DNA of 64,000 bases, taken from NCBI RefSeq assembly GCF_932274485.2, contig NC_065879.2, positions 61,401,459-61,465,458 on the forward strand, in the 5' to 3' direction. The position numbers and the translations under genes were made by a program. The DNA is from Patella vulgata. Its lineage: Eukaryota > Mollusca > Gastropoda > Patellidae. The notes under the pieces were generated by a model. That model was given only the letters and a program-made list of their open reading frames with translations. It made no database searches and had not been told where the DNA came from. Each line of letters begins with the position of its first letter. The stretch's first letter is position 1. This document shows positions 37,470 through 51,103 of this stretch, piece after piece.

Positions 37470-38130
37470 GAGGTTGAACCCTATACGCTCTAGGACCCTC
37501 GATCCTGGAGTGACCCTCCTTTATTTGAAAACCTTGTTGATGTCATAAAGGCTACAGTTTCAACGAATGAATCCTATCAATATCCAGTGTTCCGCATCCT
37601 TGCATTACAGAGTTACCTCACCTTTTCCAAAAACATTGTTAATGTGACCGAGGCTACAGTTTGTAATGGATTTTTTGGTCAAATTAGATGTGATTGTGTT
37701 CAGGTCATGAATTTAGCCTACCCTAATTGGGGTCAAGTGAGGATGAAGATGAACCCTCTAAATATTCAGCCTTCAGTTACCCCCCCCCCCCCATCCCACC
37801 CAACCCCTTTTTCCGAAAACACTGTTAACACAATAGAGGCAACAAATTTTAATATAATTTTTCATGCTTGTGAACTTGACAGAGATAAGATTTTTTGAAA
37901 GATCATCCTATTCAAAACTTGGTCTACATCAATTTCATATAAGCTGCTGTCGAGACATAGCCGCTGTGTGGGCGTATTTCTATCTTTTGAAAACCTTGCT
38001 AATAATAATATGATAGAGGCTACAGATTTTTTTTTCTGATTTGGATTGAATCATGCAGGACAGAGAGGTCGAACCCTATTGATAATTGATATTTAGTGTT
38101 CTGCGACATTCTGTTCAGGAGATTATACCC
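37470..38130 (+). mobile_element. Type 4 core array
   Basis: Units carry GGCTACAGTTT, GAACCCTAT/GAACCCTCT and AAAACCTTGTT/AAAACATTGTT. One right-end motif GCTGTGTGGGCGTATTTCTA occurs at about 37969. A C run (37779-37792) lies inside. The 103-codon plus frame here is repeat sequence. Confidence 0.55.
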
Positions 38131-39136
38131 CCTCCTTGTTTACTTGATAATGAGCATTTTATGTCTTTAAATGTTAAGTGTGAATATCATCTATTTAATT
38201 GAAGATAAAGGCGGGGGACATCAGCTTCAATGGTGGCTTCATGTTATTATTTTTTTAAATTGTTTTTAGAGATTTATGGTATTTATTTTTGGTATTTTAT
38301 GCTGTTTATGGTGATGTGTTGTTCTAATTGTACAAGTTGACATTTTACCATAATAAAAGTGGTTAAGATTATTTTCTATTGATGTAACATGTAATTATTA
38401 CAGCTGCCTCTGTATTTACTGATTGTTGGCATTCCGGGTATTCTTTCATAGACTAAACCGTGGAGACGACTTAACTTGACGCAAGTCCTGGTCAAATTGA
38501 TCTGACATTTCTATAAACCTGTCGGAAATCAAAATCAAATGTATTAATACTGTAGAAAGAAGACAGGAATGTCTAAGGAGGGATATTAATTACTGGATTG
38601 TGGTCCTCGGAATAATGATATGGTACATGTACATTGTTTTACCCCAGGACACAGTGTGAATTGAACCTGTATTTGTCATCAGAGACTAGGACATAATAGA
38701 AACATATTTCATCTTCGGAAATAGAACCTCTTCTTTAGGCAGATAGAAACTGATTATTGGATGTTTGGACACATATTTGATGTTAAAGACAGTTTAAATC
38801 TTTTAATACAGATTTGATCTTCAGGTCCATTTTTATCAGTCTAGATTTTCATCATATTACTATTGGATTGTCAGATTTATATAAATTTTGGAGATTTAGG
38901 ATATCTGGATCATCGATGCATAATAAGGACTTGAACTGACATTACACATGTATATTGGAGAAAACATTAGAACATTTGATTTACATGTAAGATCAAATCT
39001 AGATGGCACAGACATGGATAAACAGCATTTGTGATTTTTAGAGCACAGACAAGATGTGGTAGTTTTTGTGGAGAAAAAATGATTGTTAGATATTTAGATT
39101 ATATACTGTATGAATGAAAATAAATGATTTGTCACA

Positions 39137-39359
39137 ATGGGAAATAAAGTGAATAAAGAGAAAGTGAAAGAAGAGGAGACAAAAAAAGAAAAAGGACTAA
39201 AGGCTGAAAAGAAGGATTCAAACGATGTGGAGGAATCCATGGATGTCGTTGACCTTGTTTTAAGTGAAACTGTTAAGGAGGAAAACTCACAAGTTCAGGC
39301 TGGAAGAAAACGATCGTCTGCTTTTCGACCTCAATTCCTGGTCATGCAAAAACGTTCTG
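39137..39359 (+). CDS. Alternative first coding exon, short isoform of the host gene
   Basis: The frame opens at ATG 39137, with an in-frame TGA four codons upstream, and stays open for 74 codons to the donor TCTG|GTAGGT. It leaves in phase 1, the same phase as exon 24247-24379, so both can splice to exon 54390. The N-terminus MGNKVNK fits the loose pattern for N-myristoylation, which is inference only. Residues 7-31 are almost all Lys, Glu, Asp, Ala and Gly (KEKVKEEETKKEKG), which suggests a disordered or charged-helix region. Residues 57-62 (RKRSSA) form a basic patch resembling a basophilic kinase site. Joined to the downstream exons it predicts a protein of about 121 residues. It could instead be the start of an overlapping gene, but the phase match favours an alternative promoter. 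Confidence 0.6.
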
Positions 39360-40229
39360 GTAGGTTGCTTTAAAATTTTCTATAACAATAATTTAATAGG
39401 TTTCAACAGTCCATACCGACTTTAAAATAATTGTGTTTTGAGTGCTAATTCCTGTTCAATTTGACAATTTGTTTGTTGAATGTTTTATGATGAGTTCAAA
39501 GAATTAGAAATATCAATTTTAGGGACTATCACTCACCACAAATTTAATCTTTCAAATGTCTGAATCAACAAGAAATATAATCCTTTCCATTACCTCCCAT
39601 TTCAAGAGCTTTTATTCCTCTAAAACTATATAAAAAAGTTGCACACACAATTATTCACAGGGGTTTTAAATACATTAGATTTAATCTTCACTTCATTTGA
39701 AGAAGTTGACATACTATCAGATATTCAACTCCCATGAGCATTTTATGCAACTCCAACAAGCATTCTGATGGAAAAAGTATCATTTATGAAAGGTTGTATG
39801 GAATGATATTTTTGTCCAACTCCCACAAGCAAGTGTTACCAGTGATAAAACTGTATATTGATAGTTTATGGTTTATTTCATCTGTAGACATGATTTATTT
39901 AGTCTAGGTTAAAATGACATTATCATGCTATGTTGGACATGTATAATATATTTTGTACATGGCAGGCGATAAATGACTTGTATCATTGAGACCTGTCAAT
40001 AATGAAAAGAAGGAGAGCGGGACATGAGTTTCATCAACCAATCAAATCAATGGATCTACATGCGCGCACCGTCTTAGGGCTTGACATTAACAATTTCTTT
40101 GCAACACACCTGATTGGGCAAGTAGACAAAAAGTATTGAGAAGAAAAGATCGTTATGACTTATCGTTAATACAACAAAGACCAGTTTAGTTACAGTCATC
40201 TAGTTAGGCGTTTCGGGAGTTTTCAATAT

Positions 40230-40345
40230 TGGATTCTTAGAACAAATCCCAAACCGGCTATCTCTGATGTTTTTTCGAAATTCGAAAGTTCACCCGCTTA
40301 GTTTTAGATTCAAAGGTTTTCGCAAATTTTCTTCTGCATTTTTTC
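40230..40345 (+). repeat. Small dispersed repeat k, copy 2
   Basis: Same landmarks as 13670-13790 (TTCTTAGAACAAATCCCAAA, CGCTTAGTTTTAGATTCAAA). It lies in the intron after the alternative first exon. Confidence 0.5.
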
Positions 40346-41620
40346 GACAATCAAGGTGTCGTATATCCTTCACTATCCAGTTGTAACTTGGTAGGAGTAA
40401 GAAATACACAGATGCCATCATATAATAATATGGCTTCCTGAAACTATGATATAAGATCAAAAGCAAATCAATAATTTGTCTATTATTTTGGCAATTTACG
40501 AGAAATAGACAATTTTGCATAGGTCACTTTTGAAGATTTTATGCCCATAAAAGAATAAATTATAATACAATTAGCGCCATTGACGCCAAATGCGAATGAT
40601 TATTATTAATAATCATATTAGTAATTCATGCATCAGCTTACATGTAGATTGATGTCAATTTATGTTCTCTGAAAAGTTTGAAAATTAAATCCCTGTAGAT
40701 GAGATTTAGATCATTTTCCTGTGGGATTAGTTACAAACTGGAACCAATGATTTTGTTGTCCAAATTTGTCAAAAACAAATGACATTATGTTTAACGACCA
40801 ACTGTACTAATGAAGACTAATGCATAGGCCATAAAGCTATTATTAATCAATCACCCACTCCTTGGAAACAAAATGACCTGTAAAATACCGCACCACTAAT
40901 TATGAGACAATGGGCTATATTTCACTTGATAAGTTTCTTTCAAGTTTTCTGACTTGCGAAAATGTTGACTGCGTCGAGATCAACATCATCTACATTGTAT
41001 GGGCTTTAGGCGCTGCAGCAAGGGTATCTAGACATTAAGTGAAAAGTTATTTCAATTGCTGGATAAATTTGTTTGTAAGGATTTAAGCAAAGCAAAGGTT
41101 TGAATTTTAATTGTTCTTTGCCTTTTAAAAAATAATATTTTTGAAATATTTACTGGTGGACTCTTGGTGGAATGCTGGTGATAGCGGAAACAGAACGCTC
41201 TCCTCTACAGTTTGGTCACCTCGATAGCTAACAAAAAGTTCATGAGGATGGCACCACACCTAAACAAACACCCATAAGACAAATCTGTGTACAAGATACA
41301 CAATAAATTCACAGACATAGAAAGTAATAAACAACAATATAATATTAACTAAATTGATCGCAGGGCCTGGTAAATCCTGATTTTTTATTGGGGAATGTTG
41401 ATTCACAGGTTCCCATCTTAACAAACGCGAACGCAGATGCAGACGCCAATGCAGGTGCACCTAATGTAGTTTGTTGAACAAAGCTAATGAAACAAAATGA
41501 GAACTTGGCATACGCATAATGGCACTGATGAATGATGGGGTGTGGGACCTGCCTTACTATTGGACAAATGTACAGGGGCTCTTGCACTGATGTCATTGGG
41601 ACCCGTTTATCAGATTCTGG

Positions 41621-41925
41621 TGCCCTTGCACTGAACTCAGTGGGACCCTTACATGGATTCAAGGACCCTTTTCTTGGACTGGGGTTCCCTCCATGTACAG
41701 GGGGTCCATATCAAATTTTCTCCCCGAATTCATTATTTTCTTTCAGTTTTATTTTTGGAAATTTTCAATTATATTTTCTTGAACTCAGGGGTCCTTGCAC
41801 TGAAGTCAAAGGGGCTCTTTTCTTGGACTGGGGGCCCCTCCATTGGGCTTGGGTCCCCTGCCACAGCGGGGGTCCATTTTTCAGTTTTATGTTTGGAGAT
41901 TTTCAGTTATATTTTCGGCTCGAAG
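41621..41925 (+). repeat. GC-rich imperfect tandem repeat, about 170 bp units
   Basis: CCTTGCACTGAACTCAG/CCTTGCACTGAAGTCAA, TTTTCTTGGACTGGGG and CAGTTTTATTTTTGGA/CAGTTTTATGTTTGGA recur. This accounts for the overlapping 136- and 120-codon frames, which are not credited. Confidence 0.6.
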
Positions 41926-41940
41926 GCTGGAGCCTCTGCT

Positions 41941-41956
41941 AAATCCGCTACTGACA
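41941..41956 (-). mobile_element. Possible hAT-like tip next to a GC-rich local repeat
   Basis: On the minus strand the bases read GTCAGTAGCGGATTTA, resembling a hAT terminal motif (CAGNRGCGGATTTA). The matching left end was not found, so only one tip is claimed. Confidence 0.25.
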
Positions 41957-42396
41957 GTATTCAAATTTATGTCCGTAATATTCCTACAGAATTACATGTT
42001 TTTGTAATACAATAGAATGAAAACGTACCGATCCGTACTTGCTTCAAGTTCACCCCAGTAATATTCCTCCAATATCATTCGTCTTCATTTACACAGAAAA
42101 GAATGAAAGCAAAAATGGTATTTTAAATATACATTGTAGCATCAACACAAGTACTGGGTATTGCCACTGCAGTCATGATACGATACGTATAGCGATTCGG
42201 GTGCTACGATGTGATTTATATCACGACTCATATTAAACAAGAAAACAACAGGATAAATGAATAATTGATATTTTTAGTCCTGCCGATGTTGAAGAAATAA
42301 AACTGTTTTATATCACAATTTTGATGTGGATCAAAATAAGGACAAAAACAATTTAGGAGTGTTTGTGTACATATGGATAATGTGTGACATGGATAA

Positions 42397-42806
42397 TTAA
42401 ACATACATGTACATTATGCAAGAGCTAAATCTGCCTATTGCAGGTCTTTCTTTTAAAAAGGCCTGAAATGTTTTCTAAATTATTAATAAGACATTAATTA
42501 ACTTATCCAGGCCATAATCATCTCTCGATGGCATCGGATTTCTCCGATTTTAAATAGATTAGAACAGTTCAGCCATCTTTTGATTTAAGCTAAAAATGGA
42601 GGAGCGAGACTTAGCTTCGAACAACCAGTACGGTCGTTGAAATTATTACACACGTCTTTGTTAAACCTTCAAAGGCTAATATCTTCGTTCGCAATAGAGT
42701 AATTTGAATGAAATTTTCACATTATTCATGTTACATTATCTATTTTCGAACTATTATAGCAAGATTGGCTAGCTCTTTATCTAAATCTAACATAATGTAT
42801 CTTTAA
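42397..42806 (+). repeat. TTAA-ended MITE, copy d3
   Basis: It starts TTAAACATACATG and ends CATAATGTATCTTTAA, so TTAA is intact at both borders. The middle is more diverged from d2 than the ends are. Confidence 0.7.
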
Positions 42807-44079
42807 GTGACAAAAAAACATAAAAAATAATCACAATAATCGATTCAGTCTCACAATTCAATGCACAAATTGAGAGAAGGTAAATTACGATTCATCGATT
42901 TAACGATATATTGTGCCAGCACTAATAAACACTTGTGTGCAATGCAGGCATTGTCACCATGTTGTTGTTATTTGCCTATGTGACTCATTTTTCCTGCCAA
43001 AATGAACCAAGTACCATTTTAGTTGCGAAGTAGTTCGTTAAACAAATAAAAATTAAACTGGTGTGTATTAGCTAATAACGGTGTGTGCTTCGAATGGATA
43101 CATTTTTCGTTTGATTATAGCGTACAGAATATTTTGTTGTCCAGTGAATGGAAAATGATTAAAATTTTGTCTGATGGCAAATTGGGTTCAAGGTGGAAAC
43201 ACATGGTCAGTTCTTATGAAGGCAAATTGTTACAGATAAAAATTGTTTTGTGAATAATTAACTAGCTTGTATATTTACGGGATTATTAAATTACTTAGAT
43301 CATGAACTGAATGGGTGTTCAAAGGTTAGCTTACAATTAGTTTATTGATTAATATTTGACTACTTTCAATCTCGTCGATTGAAATCAAGGGGATTAGAAT
43401 GTCTGTATGCAGTGGAATGATAAATCACATTTGTTAAACATTTTTTCACTCTTAATTTTGGACAAGACACTTGCTTTGCATATTCCCTTAAATTTGATAA
43501 CGTTCTGCTAATCAAATTAATATTTGATTCGCACTTACATTATTTTTGTTTAGCAAACTGCGATGCAATACCTTTTATCATATTCCCTGCTAGATATGAA
43601 AGAACATTAAAAGGGCAGGTCCCAGGAAAATGGCGATAAATTATGCAGCCTCTGGTACCACCAAGAGCTTGAGCTAATTTTGAACTATTTCTTCTCCCTA
43701 TAGCGTAATGAGGTGGACAACCCCTTCCTAATAACTCATGCAGTTTGAAATTTGCATGAATGAATGAATGACACAGACGGGCACGTGGTATCGTAGCAAC
43801 GCTCGTAAACAAAACAAAGCGACTCATGCTGGAGCGGCTCATCCAGATATCTGCAGCTTACCTTATTCGCTGATTTCTTGATTATCCCTACATGACAGGC
43901 AGGCCTTAGTGGACCATACTACGAGCCTATGGGTCGCCTACCAATTTGAACACTCCTTAAAAATCATTATTGTCGGCGACATATTTGAGGGGGCTAATTC
44001 GAATTTTTGGGGAGCTTAGCCAACCCATAGCTACCCCGTGGCTACAGGCCCGATTGGGCTGTTATTTTGAACCTTTTAT
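42807..44079. other. Intronic DNA; unassigned minus-strand frame at 43540-43842
   Basis: A 100-codon minus-strand frame, richer in G+C than its surroundings, has no recognised motif and no convincing splice sites. I do not call it a gene. Confidence 0.35.
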
Positions 44080-44740
44080 TTTTTACAAATTACATGTAAT
44101 TGAAGCATTGGGTCACAAGAGACAATGAACCCTATTAATTTTCAGCACTCCACGATATGTTATACCCCCATTTTCTGAAAAACCTTGTTAACGCGTATAT
44201 GCAGCTTTCCTGAAAAGAAACTTGTTATCGCAATAGAGGCTACAGTTTTTAACAGATTTTTTTATCAAATTTGGTGTTAAGATTGAGGTCATGAGAGGAC
44301 GAACCATCTCCATTCCAGAGTTACGCCTAGTTTTCCGAAAACTTTGTAGAGGCTACAATTTTTTTAACAGATCTTTTTTAAAATTTTGTGTGAAGGCTAT
44401 TGATATTCAGCAATCAACAACCTTCAGTTCAAGGAATTACCCTACCCCAGTTTCCATTTTTTCAAAAATACTGAGAGGATTTATTCTATTACTTTTCAAA
44501 TTTGGTGGGAAGCATTGGGATCAGAGAGAATGAAACGAACCTTGTTTATTTCCAGCATTCTAGCACTTTCTGCTCCAGTGATCTGGAAAAGCTAACTGTG
44601 AACATCATATAGATTAGATTTCTTGATCCATATAAAATTTATCCTCAGGAATATGCTGCTGTATATGTGTATGGCTAGTTTTTTGTTGAGACATGACTGC
44701 TGTGTAGGTGTATTTCAATACTTTGAGTGGTTATCTTTTA
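44080..44740 (+). mobile_element. Type 4 core array
   Basis: Repeated AGAGGCTACA, ACAGATTTTTTTATC, TGAGAGGACGAACC and GAAAAACCTTGTTA blocks. The end is GACTGCTGTGTAGGTGTATT. Confidence 0.55.
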
Positions 44741-44982
44741 CAGTAATTATTTAGGGTCAATTTTCTACATTATTATTGACCAATTTGTTTAAAATTTGCT
44801 CCCACCACAACCCACTTTTTATTTCGTTTCCATTTCAGGGGTTGGGGTACATTTCTTTTACCCCATCTTTGCTTTCCCTTACTGCTTTGTCATTTATTCA
44901 GTATAAAAGTTATTTTGGAAAATGATATATTTATATATGATATTGTTGATATGATGTTTCTGAATAAAGAGAGAGATCAGTG

Positions 44983-45236
44983 GGATTTAATGTCCACTCG
45001 AGAAAAACTGGGTCATTTCGGGACTAATATATTGTTCAATTTTATTTCAATAAATTGCTTGCGCGTACAGGTCTTAAGCATTGGAAGGAAACTAGAGGAA
45101 CCGAAGAAAACCCATGAGCTTGGACAGCCGGCCCTACTCCTTGTTACATACAACCGAGGAATCGAAACCACGCCAGCTGACTCAATGACAGACCTTATAA
45201 TGCAGCACGCACACACTAACCATTCGGTCATCTGAT
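44983..45236 (-). repeat. SINE (b type), full length
   Basis: On the minus strand it runs from GATGACCGAATGGTTAGTG (A box) through GGTTTCGATTCC (B box) and CATGGGTTTTCTTCGG to CTCGAGTGGACATTAAATCC. Head, centre and tail are all present. Confidence 0.75.
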
Positions 45237-45702
45237 AAATAACCTTTCAGCAGCCAATTCTGTTTTATCAATGTTTTGTAATGGGCAAGCAAACCAGCTG
45301 GTAGCTTAGACTCTTTGATTTTTGTGTCAGTTTCAATCCTCACAATCGTAAAAGGCTGTTTTGTCATGGTTTTATAGTTGATACTACATGTATATTGTAA
45401 AGAAATATTTTGGTGCCCTCTGATGGAATTGCATTTCGTGATTTACATCTTTTTTATCTTTCAGCAAACTTTATCTTCCAATGTAAATGGCCTGGTATAA
45501 TATTCGTGGTTAGATATATTTGATTCTAAATGTCAGTAGAATAGTATTACATTATACTATGACTTTACATAGCTATATTGACTGACTTTATATAAACTAT
45601 ACTGACGGGTATTGTGGTATAGAGGCTGTGTTTAGTGTCTTGAGTGTTCAGACATGTTAGAGGTTTCTATCCTAACTTTGTACATGATTTACTTGTTCTA
45701 TT

Positions 45703-46466
45703 TTTACACGCCCACATTTTCATGTGGACGTATATTGTCGTCGCCCCTGTTAGTCCGTCCGTCCGGACGTCTGCCCGTCCACAATTTGTTTGTTGAAACT
45801 CTACAGGTCACAATTTTTATTTGATTTTGCCGAAACTTAAAATATAGGGCTATCTCCCAAAGATCTTGGTTGCTTTCGATATTGGCATATATCGGACCAT
45901 AACTTCATGGATTATGGTCCCTGATTGTACGAAAAATCACATTTTTGATGAAACTTGAAATACATGTTTATAACCCAAAGATCTTGGTTGCTGTCAATAT
46001 TTGTGCATATCTGATCATAACTTCCTGAATTATTATGGCCCTTGATTGTACAAAAAATCACGTTTTTAGCTTGTGGTCACTCTAGAGGTAACAATTTTTA
46101 TCTGATTTAAAAAAAATGTTTTTATATATCACCGTTACACCCCTAATGATGACCGAGTTCGAATTTCGTGAAAATCGGAACAAAATTGCCGGACAAAATG
46201 GCCACCCCTCGTACGCAAATAGTGTAAATATATGGTATATCAAGGTTGTGGACCCACTATACACTACAATTTTGATCTGATTTTGATGAAACTTGAAATA
46301 TATCTTTATAACTCAAAGATCTTGGTTCCTGTCGATATTCGAGCATATCGGATCGTAACTTCTTGAATTATGGCCCTTGATTGTACGAAAAATCGCTTTT
46401 TTTTAGCTTGTTCTTTATCCATCTCTTGAAAAAGGTGGCCGTATCCTGCCTGGCAGCCACTGGTCT
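45703..46466 (+). mobile_element. Shared-end element c10 (type 1 core)
   Basis: Left end ACACGCCCACATTTTCATG, then GTCCGTCCGTCCGG. About four type 1 monomers follow. The right end is a mutated AAAAGGTGGCCGTATCCTGC. Confidence 0.8.
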
Positions 46467-47768
46467 TTACTTTTGTAATTACCTGTGACGTTCAGCATTT
46501 TTTTTCTAGCTGCCTTACGTAGTATACGATATGTTATCAAGTGTTTGAAACCAATTCAAATTTGTTCAAGTTACAGGAAGTGCAAATATGGACCTAAGTC
46601 GTGAAATAAGCAACAAATTGAACAAGAAACTCAAGAACATCTGAAAAACAAAACTACCTTTAGCTTTCGTTAGTCGATCAGATGACAGACTATTTTGACC
46701 AAGATTCGATTTCCAAATCTGATTTGTCTTCTCGCTGAAAGTAATTTCAATCATACTTGCCGGTGTAGTTTCATTTGATATTTTAAACATTGTAACCATA
46801 CAGAGTTGCATGTATCAAATGATGAAATTTTCTGATATAAGAAACAGACTATAAACCTTGTGAGAAGGTAATGTTGTATGAAACTACTTATAATAGGTAA
46901 TTTGAATAGACCCCAGGAAGATATTTATTATAGTATACAGTAGTTATATCCATGTGTTTCTATAGTGTCAGATATTTTGCAGGTTTCCTGCATCAGGTGT
47001 AATATATAGATTACTTTCAAAATTACATTAACCTGGATATAAATTGTCCAAGGTTTATTTTGAAAGGTTGGATGCCAAAAGATTTAGTTACTTTTCGGAC
47101 TTGAATTTGTGTTCAAGTTTTGGGTGATATAATTTTTTATTGAATGTGTTCTTTCATTGTGGATGCTCAGTCATAAAGTTTGTATGTGTTACCAATTTTC
47201 TTATTGATATTATATGGAGGTGATACTTTGAGAAAGGATAAGAATAGAATAATTGATCTGTCACGGTGATATTATTTGATATGTACAAAGGTACAATAAC
47301 AAAAATTGACACTTATTTGGACTTCTTAATAAATGGTATCAAACATTATAGAAAACATAGTATACCAACTTGATAAGTTTCACTACTGTCAGCTAAACGG
47401 ATTCCAGACACTTGAGTATAATAAAGATGGTGTGTTTTGTGATTTAGCAATTAGAATTAAATGGTATGGAATAGACGTAAAATCAAGGTCCCCATGTGTA
47501 GTTATGCATGTAAAAGAACCATTGACAGTTATTGCATGCATAACCTTAGATATTAAAAAATACCATATGTTTATCTCAAAATGACCAAAGTATTGTGTTG
47601 ATGAAAAACATTAAAGTAGCTAAGTCTTTAACTCAGTATCATCCAAAATCTTCGACATTGAAAACACGATTTATTTGTCAATTTAAATCAACATTGATGT
47701 TGTGATCTTACCGGGAAAAGATGGGCTTCTGATATCCAATATTTAAGACAAAATGAACATTTTACCAT

Positions 47769-47789
47769 TGGTACACGAATCGTGTACCA
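47769..47789. promoter_or_regulatory. Perfect 10 bp palindrome with one-base spacer
   Basis: TGGTACACGA, a single A, then its exact reverse complement. With one-base bulges the stem extends by CATTG/CAATG. It could be a binding site for a dimeric factor or an RNA hairpin; no neighbour supports either. Confidence 0.35.
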
Positions 47790-48319
47790 CAATGCGTTTC
47801 AGGCCCATTCTAACAAGGGACTCGAAGAACGAGGCTAGACATTAAAAAAGTCATGTCAAACGGTGACGGCATATTCATATCGGGAGAGTATGCGCAATAA
47901 ATACTATGTAGACTAGAATAACCAGACGCTAGGCCTAGAAATTTTCATTCGATTGAGACTTCTGACGACATATTTCGCCGAACGTAACTGATTTGAAATT
48001 AGAGTAAAAATGGAAACGATTGAATGTAAATCAGTTTATATTTTTTGCTATTACATTATTATATGCGTTACGACCCATTTGTGTCAATTTCTAGGTCCAA
48101 AATATTAGCGATTTAGCTCCTTTAAACCCCATTTCAATATTGAAAAACATTAAACCTCATTTCAATCTGTTCCATAAACTTTTTAGAACATCTGATATGA
48201 CTTCTCATGGATTTGGATGAGTCAATTATAGCTAGTAGATAATGTAATGTAGCAGTCCCCCTGCACTTACTATTAGAGATATAAAATACCATTTTGAATC
48301 AGAACTTTGTATTTATGTA

Positions 48320-48620
48320 ATTTTGCTTGTTTACTCGATAGAGGCTACTGGTGTAAAGCATTGTGGTCATGAGAGGACAAACCCTTTGAGTGATCATGAG
48401 GATCATGAGAGGGTTAACCCTGTCGATATTCAGTGCTCTGATACCTTCAGTTCCAGAGTTACCTTCCCTTTGCCGAAAACCTTATTAACAAAATAGAGGC
48501 TACAGCATGTAATAGATTTTTGTTTAACTTGGTGTGAAGCATTGGGGTTATACGAGGATGAACCCTAGCGATCTTCCGATCTGGAGTATACCCCCATTTT
48601 CGAAAACCATTTAAAATTAA
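48320..48620 (+). repeat. Type 4 core fragment
   Basis: CGATAGAGGCTAC, CATGAGAGGACAAACCC, CCGAAAACCTTATTAAC and GTGTGAAGCATTGGGG follow the type 4 order. Confidence 0.5.
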
Positions 48621-49189
48621 TGGTAATGTACATGTATACAATAAATTGTCATGTTTTATCCAACTTGTTTCCATATTATTAGGTTCTCCCTAGTAAAAAG
48701 ATATGATATAGCGTAAATAACTGTCAGTCCATTCATTTTGTTGCAAGTAGTGACATGCGATGCTCAAGACAGGATATGCTTTCCCTATTTGAATATTTTA
48801 TTTATATGGGATATGCATATAGCAAAAGATTTCCATTGTAGATGTAAGTAGGTGTAATGTATATATTCTCATGTGAAAGTATCTAATGTTACCATCAGTT
48901 GGAGGTAAAAAATGTATTAGTTTTTTTTATTTAGCTTTATACTAGTCTGTATCGCATATGTAACCATATATAATAAAACTGAACAGACTACTTATTATTA
49001 ACAGCAACTGGACCATGTCATTATTTATCATCATATAAATCTTACTATACATAAAGTATCTAATCATAGTTCATCAATATGGATACTTGATAACAAAAGT
49101 TGCAAAATTTTCTTTGTAAATACAACCATGTTTGGGCTGATATTCCTTTTAGAGATTCAACATTTCACAAAATTGTAGTTTGTAAGGGA

Positions 49190-49430
49190 TTGCAAATAAA
49201 ACAGAAAAGACAAACAAACTACACAGACATTGCAAGCAACAAACAACAAATATCAAATCAAGTGAATGGATCCGGGTGCCAGGCATAGGTGTCCACTGCG
49301 ATGTACTTGACAGTCCTCGGCATGTAATGATACAGGCTTCACTCAGAAACAAAAACGAAACAATGATTTACAAGACAATGAGAGCGATCTTGACGGTGGT
49401 CGTCTCCTGAAGGAGTTTGAACATAAAAAA
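49190..49430 (+). repeat. Dispersed repeat e, copy 2
   Basis: It has the same block order as copy 1 (CTACACAGACATTGCAAGC, AATGATACAGGCTTCACTCA, CTTGACGGTGGTCGTCTCC). Shorter fragments are at 59130-59230 and 41270-41345. Confidence 0.6.
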
Positions 49431-51103
49431 ATTAGCAATAATTAGGGCAATAATCTGGATATAATTTTGGAAAACGCTAAAAATTAAAAACTAAAGTTCA
49501 GTAAGCAAAGCCAAACAACAAGAATATTTTCCAGTATAAAAATTCACTCTAATATATTAAGATTTTCTAATTTTGGGGCAAAAAGTATATGTGTGTGTAA
49601 GTAAAAATAAAATAAAACAAAGTACGAACAATCCAAACCATTAGACAAAATTCGAAGTCCTAAAAAAGTGATTTGTTGTATGGTATTGTTAATGTGAAAC
49701 TGTATAAAATATGTTTAAGATAGATATTTTCATAATTGAGAGAATATATATATAAGTTTTTGTGGTTATGGTTTAGTAAGGTCTAGAAAGTTATGTTTTA
49801 AATTGAAGTATAATATGTTATGTGATGAAGTAAATAGCCATGAGAGTTTCTTTCAATATACATTTAATTTGATTTAGAAGGTTTTTTGTTACAGTCCTTT
49901 TTGATAGATAGTGTCCTTATTTTACATCTTTAATGTTTTATTCAAATTTTTAATATAAGAAAACATGGCCTTATGAATCCAATTCCAAAGTTACATTCTT
50001 TCAATGTTTTATTCAAGTCAACAAAACCAAGTCCTTATAATCCATGTGGTTTCTTTTATTTATTCTTTATAAATATATTTATTTATGTATAAAACTGGAC
50101 TGTTTTTACTGACAGAGCGGAAATTGAAATAGTAATATGTGAGTAGTTGGCAAGATTACTGCGTAGAATTGAATCGTATGTCCCTCTATTCAGAAATCTG
50201 TTCAATTATAAATCAATTTTGTTTATATATTTGAATGAACATTGATTCTATACAAATGAAAGAAAAAGTTGAAGTTTAAATGATTGTATACCATGTATAT
50301 TATTGAGATAGCATACTAACCTAACACCTTTCTCTCATTTACATGGATTATATATGGAGTCTTCTATAATGGCTGGATTTTGTGATTCGAAATTTCATGT
50401 TGTATTTTTTCCAGAAAATGATTCTCATCATAGAAGTTAAATAATATGCTGACAAAGGTTGGGGGTGCTTTCTTTCCATTAACCAAGATCTTTTATATGG
50501 AATAATGTGGTGACACTGATTTGATATTTTGGAAACTGTATATGTTGTGTTCTCTTCAAAATTAGTTTGACTCAATTAATACCCTCTCTTGCGGGGATGA
50601 AATAGGCCATCATATACTCTTTCTTGATGAGATGAATTAGACTTCGTATTACTAATACCCTTTCTGGTTGAAAGTATTACCATTTTATGAACCAGGTTAA
50701 CATATTCTTTATTTATTGTACAAGTAGATGTGATGATTTTAACTTGTGTGGCTGTCTGTGGTCTTTGGATATATACCATAACACTTTATGGTACATTTAT
50801 AGTTGAATTAAACTAATGTGAAATCAGAATATGTACTTAAGACTGGATAATTGTGTTGAAGATCACTAGAGATACCAATTCAGTCTTCGTTTCTTGTTTA
50901 TTATTGGATGATGTTGGTTTCATCTGTACAGATGTAATCAACATGGATTAGATTTATATTGTGTGTTAAAAGTGTTCGATTATTCTGAGACATCTATATG
51001 GATTATTATTTACTATGAAATAAGTCATCGTTATAAATCATCAAGATGTTTCAGCGATTTTATACTAGAAAATATGATGTGGGTAAGTAACCATTCCTTG
51101 CAG

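Larger units (their letters stand above)
46467..51090. other. AT-rich intronic DNA with few repeats
   Basis: Only the palindrome at 47769, a type 4 fragment and repeat e were recognised. Open frames are short and of low complexity. Confidence 0.4.

Noticed and set aside
41532-42015. 136- and 120-codon plus-strand frames
   Set aside because: Both are overlapping readings of one GC-rich tandem repeat.
43540-43842. 100-codon minus-strand frame
   Set aside because: No family, no clear splice sites or promoter; a frame this long can occur by chance in 64 kb.
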